Shown: one piece after another, positions 18,915 through 27,710 of the stretch
How the letters are laid out: every line of letters begins with the position of its first letter
How positions within the stretch are numbered: position 1 is the first letter of the stretch
DNA from: Hoylesella buccalis ATCC 35310
GTDB taxonomy: Bacteria; Bacteroidota; Bacteroidia; Bacteroidales; Bacteroidaceae
DNA length: 64,000 nucleotides
NCBI RefSeq assembly: GCF_000177075.1
Contig: NZ_ADEG01000058.1
Coordinates: 1-64,000 of the forward strand
Direction: 5' to 3'
The notes under the pieces: model-generated
Databases searched by the model: none
What the model was told of the DNA's origin: nothing
Seen by the model: the letters and a program-made list of their open reading frames with translations, nothing else
Made by a program: the position numbers and the translations under genes

Positions 18915-20399
18915 ATGGCAGACATTTCAAGAAGAGACTTCCTTAAGAGAGGAAGCGCCGCATTGGCGGGAATGATTGTGGCTCCAAACATCGTACCAAA
19001 CACGGTGTTGGGTAAAGCACGCGGAAAAAAATCACCAAGTGACAAACTGAATATCCTCGGTGTTGGTATCGGAGGACGTGGTGCCGCTGACCTCAGTGCC
19101 ATGGAAACAGAGAACATCATTGGCCTTTGTGATGTTGACTGGAAGTATGCTAAGCATGTCTTTGACAAGTATCCTAAGGCAAAGCGCTACAACGATTATC
19201 GTAAGATGTTCGACGAGATGCTTAAAAGTGCAGATGCTGTGATGTGTGCTACGGCCGACCATACACACGCCATTATTTGCGCCGATGCCATTACAGCAGG
19301 CAAACACGTATATGTAGAGAAGCCAATGACACTCTATCCTTACGAATCGCGCTTGCTGGCTGCGCTTGCAAAGAAATATAAGGTGGCAACCCAGATGGGT
19401 AACCAAGGTGCTTCCAGCAGTGGTGCCCGTCAGGCATTGAACTGGCTTTGGAACGGTGAAATTGGTGAGGTAAGGCGCATTGAAGCATTTACAAACCGTC
19501 CTATCTGGCCACAAGGTATGCCAACTCCTACAGAGAAGATGGCTATTCCTTCTACGATGAACTGGGATGCCTTTATTGGTCCGGCACAATACCGTGATTT
19601 CAATGCAGCCTATACACCATGGAACTTCCGTGGATGGTGGGACTTTGGATCAGGTGCTTTAGGTGATATGGCTAACCATATCCTGCAAGTAGCCTTCAAG
19701 GGATTGAACCTTGGCGCCCCTGCTGAATTGATTGGCAGCTCAACCATGTTGATGACCGACTCTTGTCCGTCTGCAGAGAAGATTACTTATCGCTTTGCTG
19801 CTCGTGAAAACATGCCTAAATTGGCTCTCCCAGAGGTTGAGTTGGCATGGTATGATGGTGGGTTGATACCACAATATCCAGATGGAATGCCTCAAGGAAA
19901 GAAGCTAAAGGCTGACGGTTGCTGTATCTTCTACGGTTCTAAAGATACGTTGGTTGCAGAGTGTTACGGCTATGAGCCTTACTTGTTGTCTGGCAGAAAG
20001 CCGGTCGTACCCGAACTAAACCGTATCGTTAAGAACGATAATCACCAGCAAGACTGGATTAGAGCTTGTAAAGAAAGTCCAGAGAACCGTATTCCTAGCG
20101 AGTCAGATTTCAAGTTTGCGGCTCCTATGAACGAAGCGATTGTCTTGGGTTGTGCTGCTGTTCGTCTGCAAGACCTTGGGCAGTGGCTGAAGTATGATGC
20201 AAGGAACATGCGCTTCACCAATATCCCGGCAAATGCAACTTTGCGTAGTGTCATAGAGGATAAGTTTGAAATTCATGACGGTCATCCAACATTCGACCGT
20301 ACATATACCAACCCAGTTAATGCTAATGAATGGGCTGCACGCCTCATCAAACCAGTATATCGCCAGGGTTGGAAACTTCCTGAAATACCTAACGTATAA
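18915..20399 (+). CDS. Tat-exported Gfo/Idh/MocA family oxidoreductase
   Basis: This 494-residue protein starts with a twin-arginine signal (SRRDFLKRG, then a hydrophobic AALAGMIVAP stretch). That implies export of a folded, cofactor-loaded enzyme. The Rossmann motif GVGIGGRG and the EKP motif (VYVEKPMTLYP) follow, and the C-terminal half fits the larger Bacteroidetes members of the family. With the DUF1080 genes directly downstream it is a good candidate for the periplasmic dehydrogenase that creates 3-keto glycosides. Confidence 0.88.
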   Translation: MADISRRDFLKRGSAALAGMIVAPNIVPNTVLGKARGKKSPSDKLNILGVGIGGRGAADLSAMETENIIGLCDVDWKYAKHVFDKYPKAKRYNDYRKMFDEMLKSADAVMCATADHTHAIICADAITAGKHVYVEKPMTLYPYESRLLAALAKKYKVATQMGNQGASSSGARQALNWLWNGEIGEVRRIEAFTNRPIWPQGMPTPTEKMAIPSTMNWDAFIGPAQYRDFNAAYTPWNFRGWWDFGSGALGDMANHILQVAFKGLNLGAPAELIGSSTMLMTDSCPSAEKITYRFAARENMPKLALPEVELAWYDGGLIPQYPDGMPQGKKLKADGCCIFYGSKDTLVAECYGYEPYLLSGRKPVVPELNRIVKNDNHQQDWIRACKESPENRIPSESDFKFAAPMNEAIVLGCAAVRLQDLGQWLKYDARNMRFTNIPANATLRSVIEDKFEIHDGHPTFDRTYTNPVNANEWAARLIKPVYRQGWKLPEIPNV

Positions 20400-20416
20400 A
20401 AGAAATAGGATCATAC

Positions 20417-21259
20417 ATGAAACATTTGTTATTAACTGTTGCATGGTGCTTTTTGGTGTTGAACGCTTCGGCGGCAACACCAAAATCAAACTATGGCAAC
20501 AAAGGAGCGGTTACATTGTATTTCTCGCAAGGCTTTCAAGGCCCCGAGAAGTGGGAAAAACATACTTTCAAGGTCGACAAAAAAGGCTTTATCAACATCT
20601 TTGACGGCAAAACGTTGAGGGGGTGGCGTGGCTATGGCAAGACATACGTGCCTTCACGCTGGATTGTTGATAATGGTACCATTCACTTTATCGGCAACGA
20701 GAGTCCTGAATCTAAAGGCAAAGAAGGTGGCGACTTGGTGTTTGCACACAAGTTCAAGAACTTTGAATTGGACATGGAATGGAAGGTTGGAAAGGGAGCT
20801 AACTCTGGAATTTTCTACTTGGCACAAGAAACGGTCAATGAGAAGGGTGAGTTGCAGCCTATCTATATCTCCTGTCCAGAGTGCCAAGTTCTCGATAATG
20901 AGAACCATCCAGACGCAAAATTGGGCGTTGACGGCAATCGTAAATCTTCATCGCTTTACGACATGATTCCTGCTAAACCACAGAATGCAAAACCTTATGG
21001 ACAGTGGAACCATGTAAAAATCCGTGTATTGAACGGTACAGTTACACATTTCCAAAACGGCGTTCAGGTATTGCAGTACAAATTGTGGACACCCGAATGG
21101 ACTGAACTCTTGCAGAAGAGCAAGTTCAGTGAAAAGGCATGGCCCATTGCTTTCAGGTTCCTCAACGACTGTGGAGGTGCTAACCGTGAAGGATTGATTG
21201 GCATACAAGACCACGGAAACGATGTTTGGTTCCGTAACATTCGTGTGAAAGAATTATAA
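20417..21259 (+). CDS. DUF1080 protein (3-keto-disaccharide hydrolase family), secreted
   Basis: This 280-residue protein has a Sec signal peptide (LVLNASAA). The DUF1080 concanavalin-like fold begins at GFINIFDGKTLRGWRGYG and includes GANSGIFYLAQE, YDMIPAKPQNAKP and the C-terminal IQDHGNDVWFRNIRVKEL. DUF1080 members cleave 3-keto glycosides after a Gfo/Idh enzyme has oxidised the sugar. It starts 17 nt after the Tat-exported oxidoreductase and is paralogous to the next gene. The pair may divide substrates. Confidence 0.88.
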   Translation: MKHLLLTVAWCFLVLNASAATPKSNYGNKGAVTLYFSQGFQGPEKWEKHTFKVDKKGFINIFDGKTLRGWRGYGKTYVPSRWIVDNGTIHFIGNESPESKGKEGGDLVFAHKFKNFELDMEWKVGKGANSGIFYLAQETVNEKGELQPIYISCPECQVLDNENHPDAKLGVDGNRKSSSLYDMIPAKPQNAKPYGQWNHVKIRVLNGTVTHFQNGVQVLQYKLWTPEWTELLQKSKFSEKAWPIAFRFLNDCGGANREGLIGIQDHGNDVWFRNIRVKEL

Positions 21260-21278
21260 TAACCAATTAAAATACAGA

Positions 21279-22166
21279 ATGATGAAATACACATTATCAA
21301 CATTAGCAATAGCTTCTTTGCTATTCATATCTTGCGGAAATAATAAAAAGTGTAATTGTGGATGTAAGCAATGTTGTGACAATGCCGACTCTACAGCTGT
21401 CGCTGCCGGTGCTTTAGATTTTAAAGTAGCTGACAAGCAGAACGTCGATTTGAGCAAATATCCTGTAGACAAGGATGGTTTTATCACGCTGTTCGATGGC
21501 AAAACTTTGAATGGTTGGCGCGGATATGGCAAGGATGCAGCTCCTGAAAGCTGGAATGTAGAAGACGGTGCTATCCACTTGGTGGGTTCAGGCACAGGTG
21601 AAGCTCAGATGGAAGGTGGAGGAGACCTCATCTTCGCACATAAGTTTAAGAACTTTGAACTTGAGTTTGAATACAAAATATCAAAGGGTGGTAACTCTGG
21701 TGTGTTCTATTTGGCACAAGAAGTTACGACGAATGTTGATGGCAAGGACGAATATCTTCCTATCTGGCAGTCAGCTTCAGAATATCAAGTACTTGACAAT
21801 GCCAACCACGAAGATGCCAAACTTGGTGTCGATGGCAACCGTCAGTCGGCTTCCTTGTACGACATGATTCCTGCCAAACCACAGAATGCGAAACCATTCG
21901 GTGAGTGGAATAAAGGAAAAATTACCGTCTTCAAGGGTACTGTTATCCACGCTCAGAATGGTGAAAACGTTGTGGAATACCACTTGTGGACACCAAAATG
22001 GAACGAAATGTTGAAGAACAGCAAGTTCAAAGAGGATGGTGAATTCCCCATTGCTTACAAGCTATTGAAGAATATGGGCGGTGACAAGCATGAAGGATAT
22101 ATCGGCTTCCAAGATCACGGAGACGATGTTTGGTATCGTAATGTACGCATTAAGATTATAGACTAA
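21279..22166 (+). CDS. DUF1080 lipoprotein with a cysteine-rich linker
   Basis: This is a 295-residue paralogue of the preceding gene. It is lipid-anchored (lipobox LFISC, Cys14). Just after the anchor lies an unusual cysteine cluster, KKCNCGCKQCC (about residues 19-29), not present in the upstream copy. The DUF1080 domain runs from GFITLFDGKTLNGWRGYG to IGFQDHGDDVWYRNVRIKI. The different anchoring (soluble versus lipoprotein) suggests the two paralogues act at different places in the envelope. Confidence 0.88.
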   Translation: MMKYTLSTLAIASLLFISCGNNKKCNCGCKQCCDNADSTAVAAGALDFKVADKQNVDLSKYPVDKDGFITLFDGKTLNGWRGYGKDAAPESWNVEDGAIHLVGSGTGEAQMEGGGDLIFAHKFKNFELEFEYKISKGGNSGVFYLAQEVTTNVDGKDEYLPIWQSASEYQVLDNANHEDAKLGVDGNRQSASLYDMIPAKPQNAKPFGEWNKGKITVFKGTVIHAQNGENVVEYHLWTPKWNEMLKNSKFKEDGEFPIAYKLLKNMGGDKHEGYIGFQDHGDDVWYRNVRIKIID

Positions 22167-22178
22167 ATCAAGAACGAC

Positions 22179-23102
22179 ATGAAAAATAAGATAGTTTTAT
22201 CACTTATTGCCTTGATGCTCCTTAGCAGTACCACCACTTTCGCACAACGTCGTGGCCGAATGCAGCGTCGAGTGTTGCCTCAGAAAGAACTGGCTTTGCA
22301 GCTTTATTCCATTCGTGAGGTAATTGGTGACGCCGATAAATATGCCAAAAACCATGTTGACGTGTTCAAACGTCTTAAGGCTATGGGTTATACAGGCGTT
22401 GAAGCAGCTAACTATGGCGATGGAAAGTTCTATGGCGTGTCTCCCGAACAATATCGTAAAGATGTTGAGGTAGCTGGTCTCAAGCCCATTTCTTCACATA
22501 CGACTCGTGCATTGAGTGATAAAGAATTGAAGAATCATGATTTCACAGAAGCGTTGAAGTGGTGGGACGAAGCAATCAAAGCGCACAAGGCTGCGGGCAT
22601 GAAGTATATCGTAACACCATGGGCATCTGTTCCAAAAACACTCAAAGATGCTCAGACACTTTGTGACTATCACAACGCAATTGGCAAAAAGTGTAAAGCG
22701 GCAGGACTTCTTTATGGCTATCACAGCCATTCACACGAGTTCGTCAAGGTGGAAGGGAAGGACTGGTACGAATACTTTGTGAGTCACACCAACCCCGAAT
22801 ACGTGTTCTTCCAAATGGACGTGTATTGGGCCATGATGGCGCAGCAAAGTCCTACGGAGTGGTTCCGAAAACATCCTGGACGTTTTAAGATGCTCCACAT
22901 CAAAGACAAGTATGTACTCGGAGAGAGTGGCATGGTAGGCTTTGACGGCATCTTTAAGTATGCTGACAAGGCCGGCTTGCAAGATTTCGTTGTCGAAATG
23001 GAAGGAACAGAGGGCGGAATGAACATTATGGAGGGTGTCAGACTTTGCGCTCGATACATTCAAAAAGCCCCATTTGTCAAGCGAACTTATACAAAACAAT
23101 AA
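22179..23102 (+). CDS. Secreted sugar isomerase/epimerase-like TIM-barrel protein
   Basis: This 307-residue protein has a signal peptide (STTTFAQ). It matches xylose-isomerase-like TIM barrels: ELALQLYSIRE, GYTGVEAANYG, GLLYGYHSHSHEF, and QMDVYWAM with the metal-binding pattern of the family. In the operon context it probably rearranges or binds the keto-sugar released by the DUF1080 proteins. It is the last gene of the unit and is followed by a strong terminator. Confidence 0.87.
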   Translation: MKNKIVLSLIALMLLSSTTTFAQRRGRMQRRVLPQKELALQLYSIREVIGDADKYAKNHVDVFKRLKAMGYTGVEAANYGDGKFYGVSPEQYRKDVEVAGLKPISSHTTRALSDKELKNHDFTEALKWWDEAIKAHKAAGMKYIVTPWASVPKTLKDAQTLCDYHNAIGKKCKAAGLLYGYHSHSHEFVKVEGKDWYEYFVSHTNPEYVFFQMDVYWAMMAQQSPTEWFRKHPGRFKMLHIKDKYVLGESGMVGFDGIFKYADKAGLQDFVVEMEGTEGGMNIMEGVRLCARYIQKAPFVKRTYTKQ

Positions 23103-23125
23103 CCTACTTGATTATGTATCCAATA

Positions 23126-23164
23126 AAATCCCGGATTCTCCATCGAATCCGGGATTTATTTTTT
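23126..23164 (+). terminator. Terminator of the keto-sugar operon
   Basis: AAATCCCGGATTC (23126-23138) and GAATCCGGGATTT (23145-23157) form a perfect 13-bp stem with a 6-nt loop. TATTTTTTATC follows, and the last bases overlap the -7 box of the next gene. Confidence 0.92.
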
Positions 23165-23171
23165 ATCTTTG
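23164..23171 (+). promoter_or_regulatory. -7 box before the small lipoprotein
   Basis: TATCTTTG matches the -7 consensus about 55 nt before the ATG at 23228. There is no clear -33 TTG, so this is a weak call. Confidence 0.35.
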
Positions 23172-23227
23172 CGTTTGTTTGTGTTTGCGGATGCTGACAA
23201 ATGTTCTATCCTGCACATTCTTATATA

Positions 23228-23638
23228 ATGAAAAAACTATTACTCTTTTTTCCCATCTTCCTATTCATCTTAGGATTCTCCACTTCTTGCAAGTTTGCAC
23301 CTTCACAAGAGTTGGGCGACACTGTTGCAGCCGAGGTCTTTGAACCAATCGACACAGCCGTTTTGAAGCAACAGCAAAAAGAAAAAATGTCGAAAGCAAA
23401 AGACAGTGTGGACATCTTCATTATTGGTGAAGGCTCTACCCGTGACAAACTACAACTCATCTCATACCCTTCGCACCGCGACACCATGCTCTTTGGCAAG
23501 AAGCGCCCAGTGAAAGTGACGGGTAGCGCAGACTATGGCCGCGTGGTCCGCATTGTTTTTGTGATGGGAAAAGACAGTACAAAACTTGTTAAACAGGTAG
23601 AAGAAATCAAGATGGATACTGCTGTTGCGGCTCCATGA
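23228..23638 (+). CDS. Small lipoprotein of unknown function
   Basis: Starting at the ATG at 23228 (MKKLLLFFPIF) gives 136 residues with a lipobox at FSTSC. An upstream in-frame ATG at 23201 would put nine residues before the signal sequence. The mature part is charged, with a helical KQQQKEKMSKAKD region and a beta-rich C-terminal half. I do not recognise the family. Its stop lies one base from the end of the convergent mutY, with no terminator between them. Confidence 0.65.
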   Translation: MKKLLLFFPIFLFILGFSTSCKFAPSQELGDTVAAEVFEPIDTAVLKQQQKEKMSKAKDSVDIFIIGEGSTRDKLQLISYPSHRDTMLFGKKRPVKVTGSADYGRVVRIVFVMGKDSTKLVKQVEEIKMDTAVAAP

Positions 23639-24670
23639 TTACATGTCGTTTTCTGGTAGTGATTCCAGCAGTAGTTCGATGAGGCGTGGCAAGGCATATT
23701 GGTCCAGTTCACTTTCTTCCACCCAGATGTAGTCATCTGGTAATGCCGGTTTTTCATTGGCTTTTAAAAGGTAAAAGTCAGCCTGCAAGATGCGGTGCGT
23801 CAGCACGTGCTTCACACCTTTTTTTAGCAACAATAGCTGTCCGGGGAAGTCGGGTAGTTCTTCGTTTTCATATAACAACGGTTCCCATAAGCCCTGCCAA
23901 ATGTCACCGGCCGCTCGGCGATGAATGGCTGTTTTTCCTTGCCATCGCACATACACATATACCAATTTGCGCGTCTTAATCTTTAAAGTTTTCAGTTTGA
24001 TGGGCAGTTCATCAACCTTACCTGTCCGCAAAGCCATGCAGGAGTCCGTCAAAGGACATATCAAGCAGCGAGGCGATGTGGGTGTACACTGTATCGCACC
24101 GAAGTCCATGATGGCCTGGTTGTAGGCCGATGGCTCAGTTGCGGGCAACAACGATTGTGCCAGTGCGGCAAATTCTTTCTTTCCTTCGGTGGTGTTGATG
24201 GGCGTATAGATGCCGTAATGACGTGCCAACACCCGATACACGTTTCCGTCAACTACTGCCACCGGTAGTCCGAAGGCGATTGAGCCAATGGCTGCGGCCG
24301 TATAGTCGCCCACGCCTTTCAGGGCCTTCAGTCCTTCCATCGTGTTGGGAAAATGTCCCAACTCCACCACTTGTTTGGCTGCATGATGCAGGTTTCGCGC
24401 CCTGCTGTAGTAGCCCAGCCCCTGCCATAACCGCAGCACCTCGTCCTCAGAAGCCGCTGCCAAATCTTCCACTTTCGGGAAACGAGCCATGAAACGCTCC
24501 CAGTAGGCCCAGCCTTGCTGTATGCGTGTCTGCTGCAAAATCACCTCACTAATCCAGATGGCGTATGGGTCGGTTGTCTCACGCCATGGCATGCTACGCC
24601 CGTTCTCGCTGAACCAGCGCAGCAAGGCCAGTGTGAACGGGCTGCTTCCCATGTCGTTTTCTTTCTTCAT
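23639..24670 (-). CDS. mutY: A/G-specific adenine glycosylase MutY
   Basis: MutY removes adenine mispaired with 8-oxoguanine. The catalytic Glu is in ISEVILQQTR. The helix-hairpin-helix LKALKGVGDYTAAAIG and the catalytic Asp in VVDGNVYRVLAR follow. The iron-sulfur cluster ligands have the C-x6-C-x2-C-x5-C spacing (CTPTSPRCLICPLTDSC). The C-terminal NUDIX-like domain is present. I chose the ATG at 24670 (MKKENDM), since the longer frame adds an unlikely hydrophobic leader. ATG 24652 is also possible. Confidence 0.93.
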   Translation of the reverse strand: MKKENDMGSSPFTLALLRWFSENGRSMPWRETTDPYAIWISEVILQQTRIQQGWAYWERFMARFPKVEDLAAASEDEVLRLWQGLGYYSRARNLHHAAKQVVELGHFPNTMEGLKALKGVGDYTAAAIGSIAFGLPVAVVDGNVYRVLARHYGIYTPINTTEGKKEFAALAQSLLPATEPSAYNQAIMDFGAIQCTPTSPRCLICPLTDSCMALRTGKVDELPIKLKTLKIKTRKLVYVYVRWQGKTAIHRRAAGDIWQGLWEPLLYENEELPDFPGQLLLLKKGVKHVLTHRILQADFYLLKANEKPALPDDYIWVEESELDQYALPRLIELLLESLPENDM

Positions 24671-24735
24671 TTGTTGGAGATTCCTGTTTTCGTGCTGTTG
24701 GTGTGGCTTGCTGATCCACAGCCAAGTGACGGAAA

Positions 24736-24773
24736 AAGAGATTATCATCCCCCTGTAGGGCTGATAATCTCTT
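24736..24773 (-). terminator. Ferritin gene terminator
   Basis: AAGAGATTATCA (24736-24747) pairs with TGATAATCTCTT (24762-24773). On the minus strand the stem is followed by CTTTTT. It lies 26 nt after the ferritin stop. Confidence 0.85.
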
Positions 24774-24798
24774 CTATGTTACATTACATGTCTAGGGG

Positions 24799-25284
24799 CT
24801 ATTTCATGCGTGAGCCGTACTGCTGGTCAAGGTTGAAGATAGCCGTGTCGCCCATACGCTTGATACGGTCTACAATACCGCTGGCGGTAGCTTCTTCCTC
24901 TACCTGCTCGCGTACAAACTGCCAGAGGAAATCCTGGGTGGCCTTGTCATTCTCTTCTACAGCCTTGTCGAGCAACTTGTCAATCAAGTGGCTGATGTGG
25001 CACTCGTGCTTGTAAGCGTCCTCGAAGGCATCCAGTGGGCTGGTCCATGTCTGCTTCACAGCCGGAATCTGGTTAACAACGGCCTCACCGCCACGCTTGA
25101 TGATGTAGCTTGCCATCTGATAGGCATGATCCATTTCCTCTTCCGACTGTCTTTTCATCCAGTTTGAAAAACCGTCAAAACCCTCTTTCTCTAAGTAGAA
25201 AGACATGGAAAGATATAAATTAGCTGAAAAAATCTCTTCAACAATCTGTTTGTTGAAAGCATCTTGCAATGTGTTTGAAATCAT
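24799..25284 (-). CDS. ftnA: Non-heme ferritin
   Basis: This 161-residue four-helix-bundle ferritin stores iron as ferric mineral. The ferroxidase ligands are recognisable in NKQIVEEIFSANLYLSMS, RQSEEEMDHAYQMASYI and REQVEEEATAS. The length fits bacterial FtnA. A TATATTTG -7 box lies on its strand at 25325-25318. It is monocistronic, given its own terminator. Confidence 0.95.
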   Translation of the reverse strand: MISNTLQDAFNKQIVEEIFSANLYLSMSFYLEKEGFDGFSNWMKRQSEEEMDHAYQMASYIIKRGGEAVVNQIPAVKQTWTSPLDAFEDAYKHECHISHLIDKLLDKAVEENDKATQDFLWQFVREQVEEEATASGIVDRIKRMGDTAIFNLDQQYGSRMK

Positions 25285-25585
25285 ATTCTATAATATTTTA
25301 GTGAAACATTCTATATGCAAATATACTAATAAAAATGCAGAAACGTGTGCTTTTGTCATGATTTTTAGTTTTTTTCGGTCAGAATCTCCACACCTATACA
25401 GCCTACAAGCTGCTCTTGAGTATCACCATGCTTGTCAAAGAGCGTTTGTTGTCGTTTTAAAGGTGGGCGACGAGATGGGCCTCATGACACAAGTGAGTGT
25501 AAGAAGTGATGAAATCACGGACGACCCTGTGGTCTACAAAAAACGAAAAGCAGGGCGGTGGGTGGTTTTTGATGGCCGCCCTCGC
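25285..25585. other. Intergenic, ferritin promoter and helicase terminator
   Basis: It holds the ferritin -7 box (25318-25325, minus strand) and, at 25552-25582, an AGGGCGG/CCGCCCT hairpin. On the minus strand this hairpin is followed by a T-rich tract ending in GTTTTTT and would terminate the RecD-like helicase gene. Long plus-strand frames here run antisense into the helicase and were rejected. Confidence 0.5.
25552..25582 (-). terminator. Terminator of the RecD-like helicase gene
   Basis: AGGGCGG (25552-25558) and CCGCCCT (25576-25582) form the stem. On the minus strand it is followed by GCTTTTCGTTTTTT, starting 4 nt after the stop codon. Confidence 0.65.
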
Positions 25586-27106
25586 TCAATCATCGTTATC
25601 GTGCGTTTGCGTTTTAGGCCAATTGACCAAATACAAACGCTCGGTGGCGCGGGTAAATGCGGTGTACAACCAATGCACATAGTCGGGCGTAAGCATGTCG
25701 TCGGTCATATAGCCTTGATCCAGATAGACATGCGCCCACTGCCCACCTTGCGCCTTATGACAGGTGATGGCGTACGCATATTTCACCTGAATGGCGTTCA
25801 ACAACTTGTCTTGTCTCATCTTTTTGAGCCGTTCCCGCTTCAAGGGAATGTCGGCATAGTCGGCCATCACCTCCTGAAACAATCGCTCGTTTTGCGCTTG
25901 CGTCAACGCCGGTGCCTCTGTGTTAAGGCTGTCCAGCACGACCGTTGCTTGCAATTCGTATTGGTCGTAGTCGGGGAATTGCAACCAGACGTCAGCAAAA
26001 CGGAAGCCGTACACTTCGCGCACGTTCCTCACCCGCTGCACCAAAGCACGATCTCCGTTGGCCAAAAAGGAGATTCCGTTGGTGTCATTCCCATCTTTTT
26101 CCGCCTCACGCATGGCCGAAGAGGCGGCGGCATCACTCGCAAGCGGCGCATCGTTCACCAACGATTCGATGGATTGTTGCAACCAAAAATAATTGTTCCG
26201 CACCACCATGAGCCAATCACCGGAGCTTAGTTCCTCCTCTCTGTCCAGGATGGTGTTACGGATGCCACGGTTATAGATGTTGGCTCGCTTGTTACTTCTC
26301 GTTACAACGATGGTTTCGTCCATGCCCACTTCCGTGTAACTGTCATTGAGCGTCTCAATCAATTCATCGCCTGGCACCATCTTGATGTCAGCGAATCCAT
26401 GGAAATGTATCTGGGGTAATTCGGTCAACTCGTCACGAGTGATCATCCGCCTGATGAGCGTTGCATTGTACAGAATGCCGCTCTGTCGGCTCTGTCGCAA
26501 CACCTCACTGAGCGTACACTCGTAAGTTTTCAGTCCATACCCTTGTAAGAAGTCGGCGTTCAGCGCCGGAGATTCGGTCTCACCGATAGGCGGCAACTGC
26601 GCCTGATCACCGATGAGCACCATCTTACAGTTGCGCCCACCGTAGACAAACTGCACCAAATCGTCTAACAGACACCCGCTTCCGAACGACGAGTCGGGCA
26701 TGCCGCGGTTGGCAATCATCGAACATTCGTCTACCATGAACAGCGTGTCGCTATGGCGGTTGTAGTTGAGATTGAACACGCCACCATCGCTTTCAAAGGT
26801 TTTCTGTCGGTATATCTGGTGATGAATGGTGTAAGCTGGGTGCGTGCTGTTCATGGCAAACACCTTTGCGGCGCGTCCGGTAGGCGCCAAGAGCATCACC
26901 TTTTGCCCCAGTGTCACCATGGTACGCACGATGGCCGCAGCCAAAGAGGTCTTCCCGGTGCCTGCGCTTCCACGCAAAATCATCACCGCATGGGGGTCGT
27001 CATCCATCATGAAACAGGCAAAGGTGCGCAGAGCATCGGCCTGTTCGGCAGTAGGTTCGAGTGCGAATTGTCGTTTGATTTGGAAGATAAGTTCGTCTGT
27101 GAGCAT
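25586..27106 (-). CDS. RecD-like superfamily 1 DNA helicase
   Basis: This is a 506-residue ATPase. It has Walker A GSAGTGKTS (about residue 45), APTGRAAKVF, Walker B FMVDECSMI, GDQAQLPPIGE, and the C-terminal motifs AYAITCHKAQGGQW and YTAFTRATERLYLV (UvrD_C_2). This matches the single-subunit RecD-type helicases common in Bacteroidetes, which lack RecB/RecC partners. The in vivo role is not determined by sequence. It is divergent from the membrane-protein gene at 27228. Confidence 0.88.
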   Translation of the reverse strand: MLTDELIFQIKRQFALEPTAEQADALRTFACFMMDDDPHAVMILRGSAGTGKTSLAAAIVRTMVTLGQKVMLLAPTGRAAKVFAMNSTHPAYTIHHQIYRQKTFESDGGVFNLNYNRHSDTLFMVDECSMIANRGMPDSSFGSGCLLDDLVQFVYGGRNCKMVLIGDQAQLPPIGETESPALNADFLQGYGLKTYECTLSEVLRQSRQSGILYNATLIRRMITRDELTELPQIHFHGFADIKMVPGDELIETLNDSYTEVGMDETIVVTRSNKRANIYNRGIRNTILDREEELSSGDWLMVVRNNYFWLQQSIESLVNDAPLASDAAASSAMREAEKDGNDTNGISFLANGDRALVQRVRNVREVYGFRFADVWLQFPDYDQYELQATVVLDSLNTEAPALTQAQNERLFQEVMADYADIPLKRERLKKMRQDKLLNAIQVKYAYAITCHKAQGGQWAHVYLDQGYMTDDMLTPDYVHWLYTAFTRATERLYLVNWPKTQTHDNDD

Positions 27107-27227
27107 GTGTTCAGAAAGAGATAGAATGAGAAATTTACCGATTTGTCGGTTTATTGGAAACTATTTTGTACTTTTGCAAGTGTAAGATGGTTCGCCATAC
27201 GCACAAAGATACAACAAAAAATCGGTC

Positions 27228-27710
27228 ATGAAAGTCAAAATAAAGCATAATTATCTTTTAACCTGCTGCGTCTTGATTCTGGCCATATTGTGCATCTTGA
27301 GCATCTACGATCCCATTCACTTCAAGCAGCAACAGACTGAACGGGAAACAGCAGTGAAGCGCCATTTGGTGCAAATACGCTTGGCCGAAGAGAAATACCG
27401 CATGGCCACGGGAGGCTATACCGCCAGCTTCGATAGCCTGATACGGCGGGGCTTGCTGACCGACTCCCTGCGGTTTGTTCCGCATACCAACCACAAGCAG
27501 TTCGAGATAGAAACCACCATGCAACTCACTAAGTCGGGGCGACAGCTGCCATTGATGGAATGCAGGGCCTATTATGCTGACTTTTTACAGGGATTGGACC
27601 AGCAAGCCATCCAACAATTGATAGACGACGAGAATGCAGCGGGACGCTTTCCCGGACTGAAAATCGGAGATCTCAACACTTCAAACAACAATGCCGGAAA
27701 CTGGGAATGA
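27228..27710 (+). CDS. Single-pass inner-membrane protein of unknown function
   Basis: This 160-residue protein has a short basic N-terminus, a transmembrane helix (YLLTCCVLILAILCILSIY, about 8-26) and an extracytoplasmic domain with a pilin-like helical start (KRHLVQIRLAEEKYRMATGGYTAS). The hydrophobic helix followed by such a segment resembles type IV-pilin-like or pseudopilin proteins, but no prepilin cleavage site is clear. It overlaps the DUF3822 gene by 20 nt, so the two are co-expressed with rsmD. A possible -7 box (TACTTTTG) is at 27169-27176. Confidence 0.72.
   Translation: MKVKIKHNYLLTCCVLILAILCILSIYDPIHFKQQQTERETAVKRHLVQIRLAEEKYRMATGGYTASFDSLIRRGLLTDSLRFVPHTNHKQFEIETTMQLTKSGRQLPLMECRAYYADFLQGLDQQAIQQLIDDENAAGRFPGLKIGDLNTSNNNAGNWE

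Noticed and set aside
25205-26230. 341-residue plus-strand frame over the ferritin 5' end and the RecD-like helicase
   Set aside because: It overlaps two well-supported genes in antisense and shows no family features.
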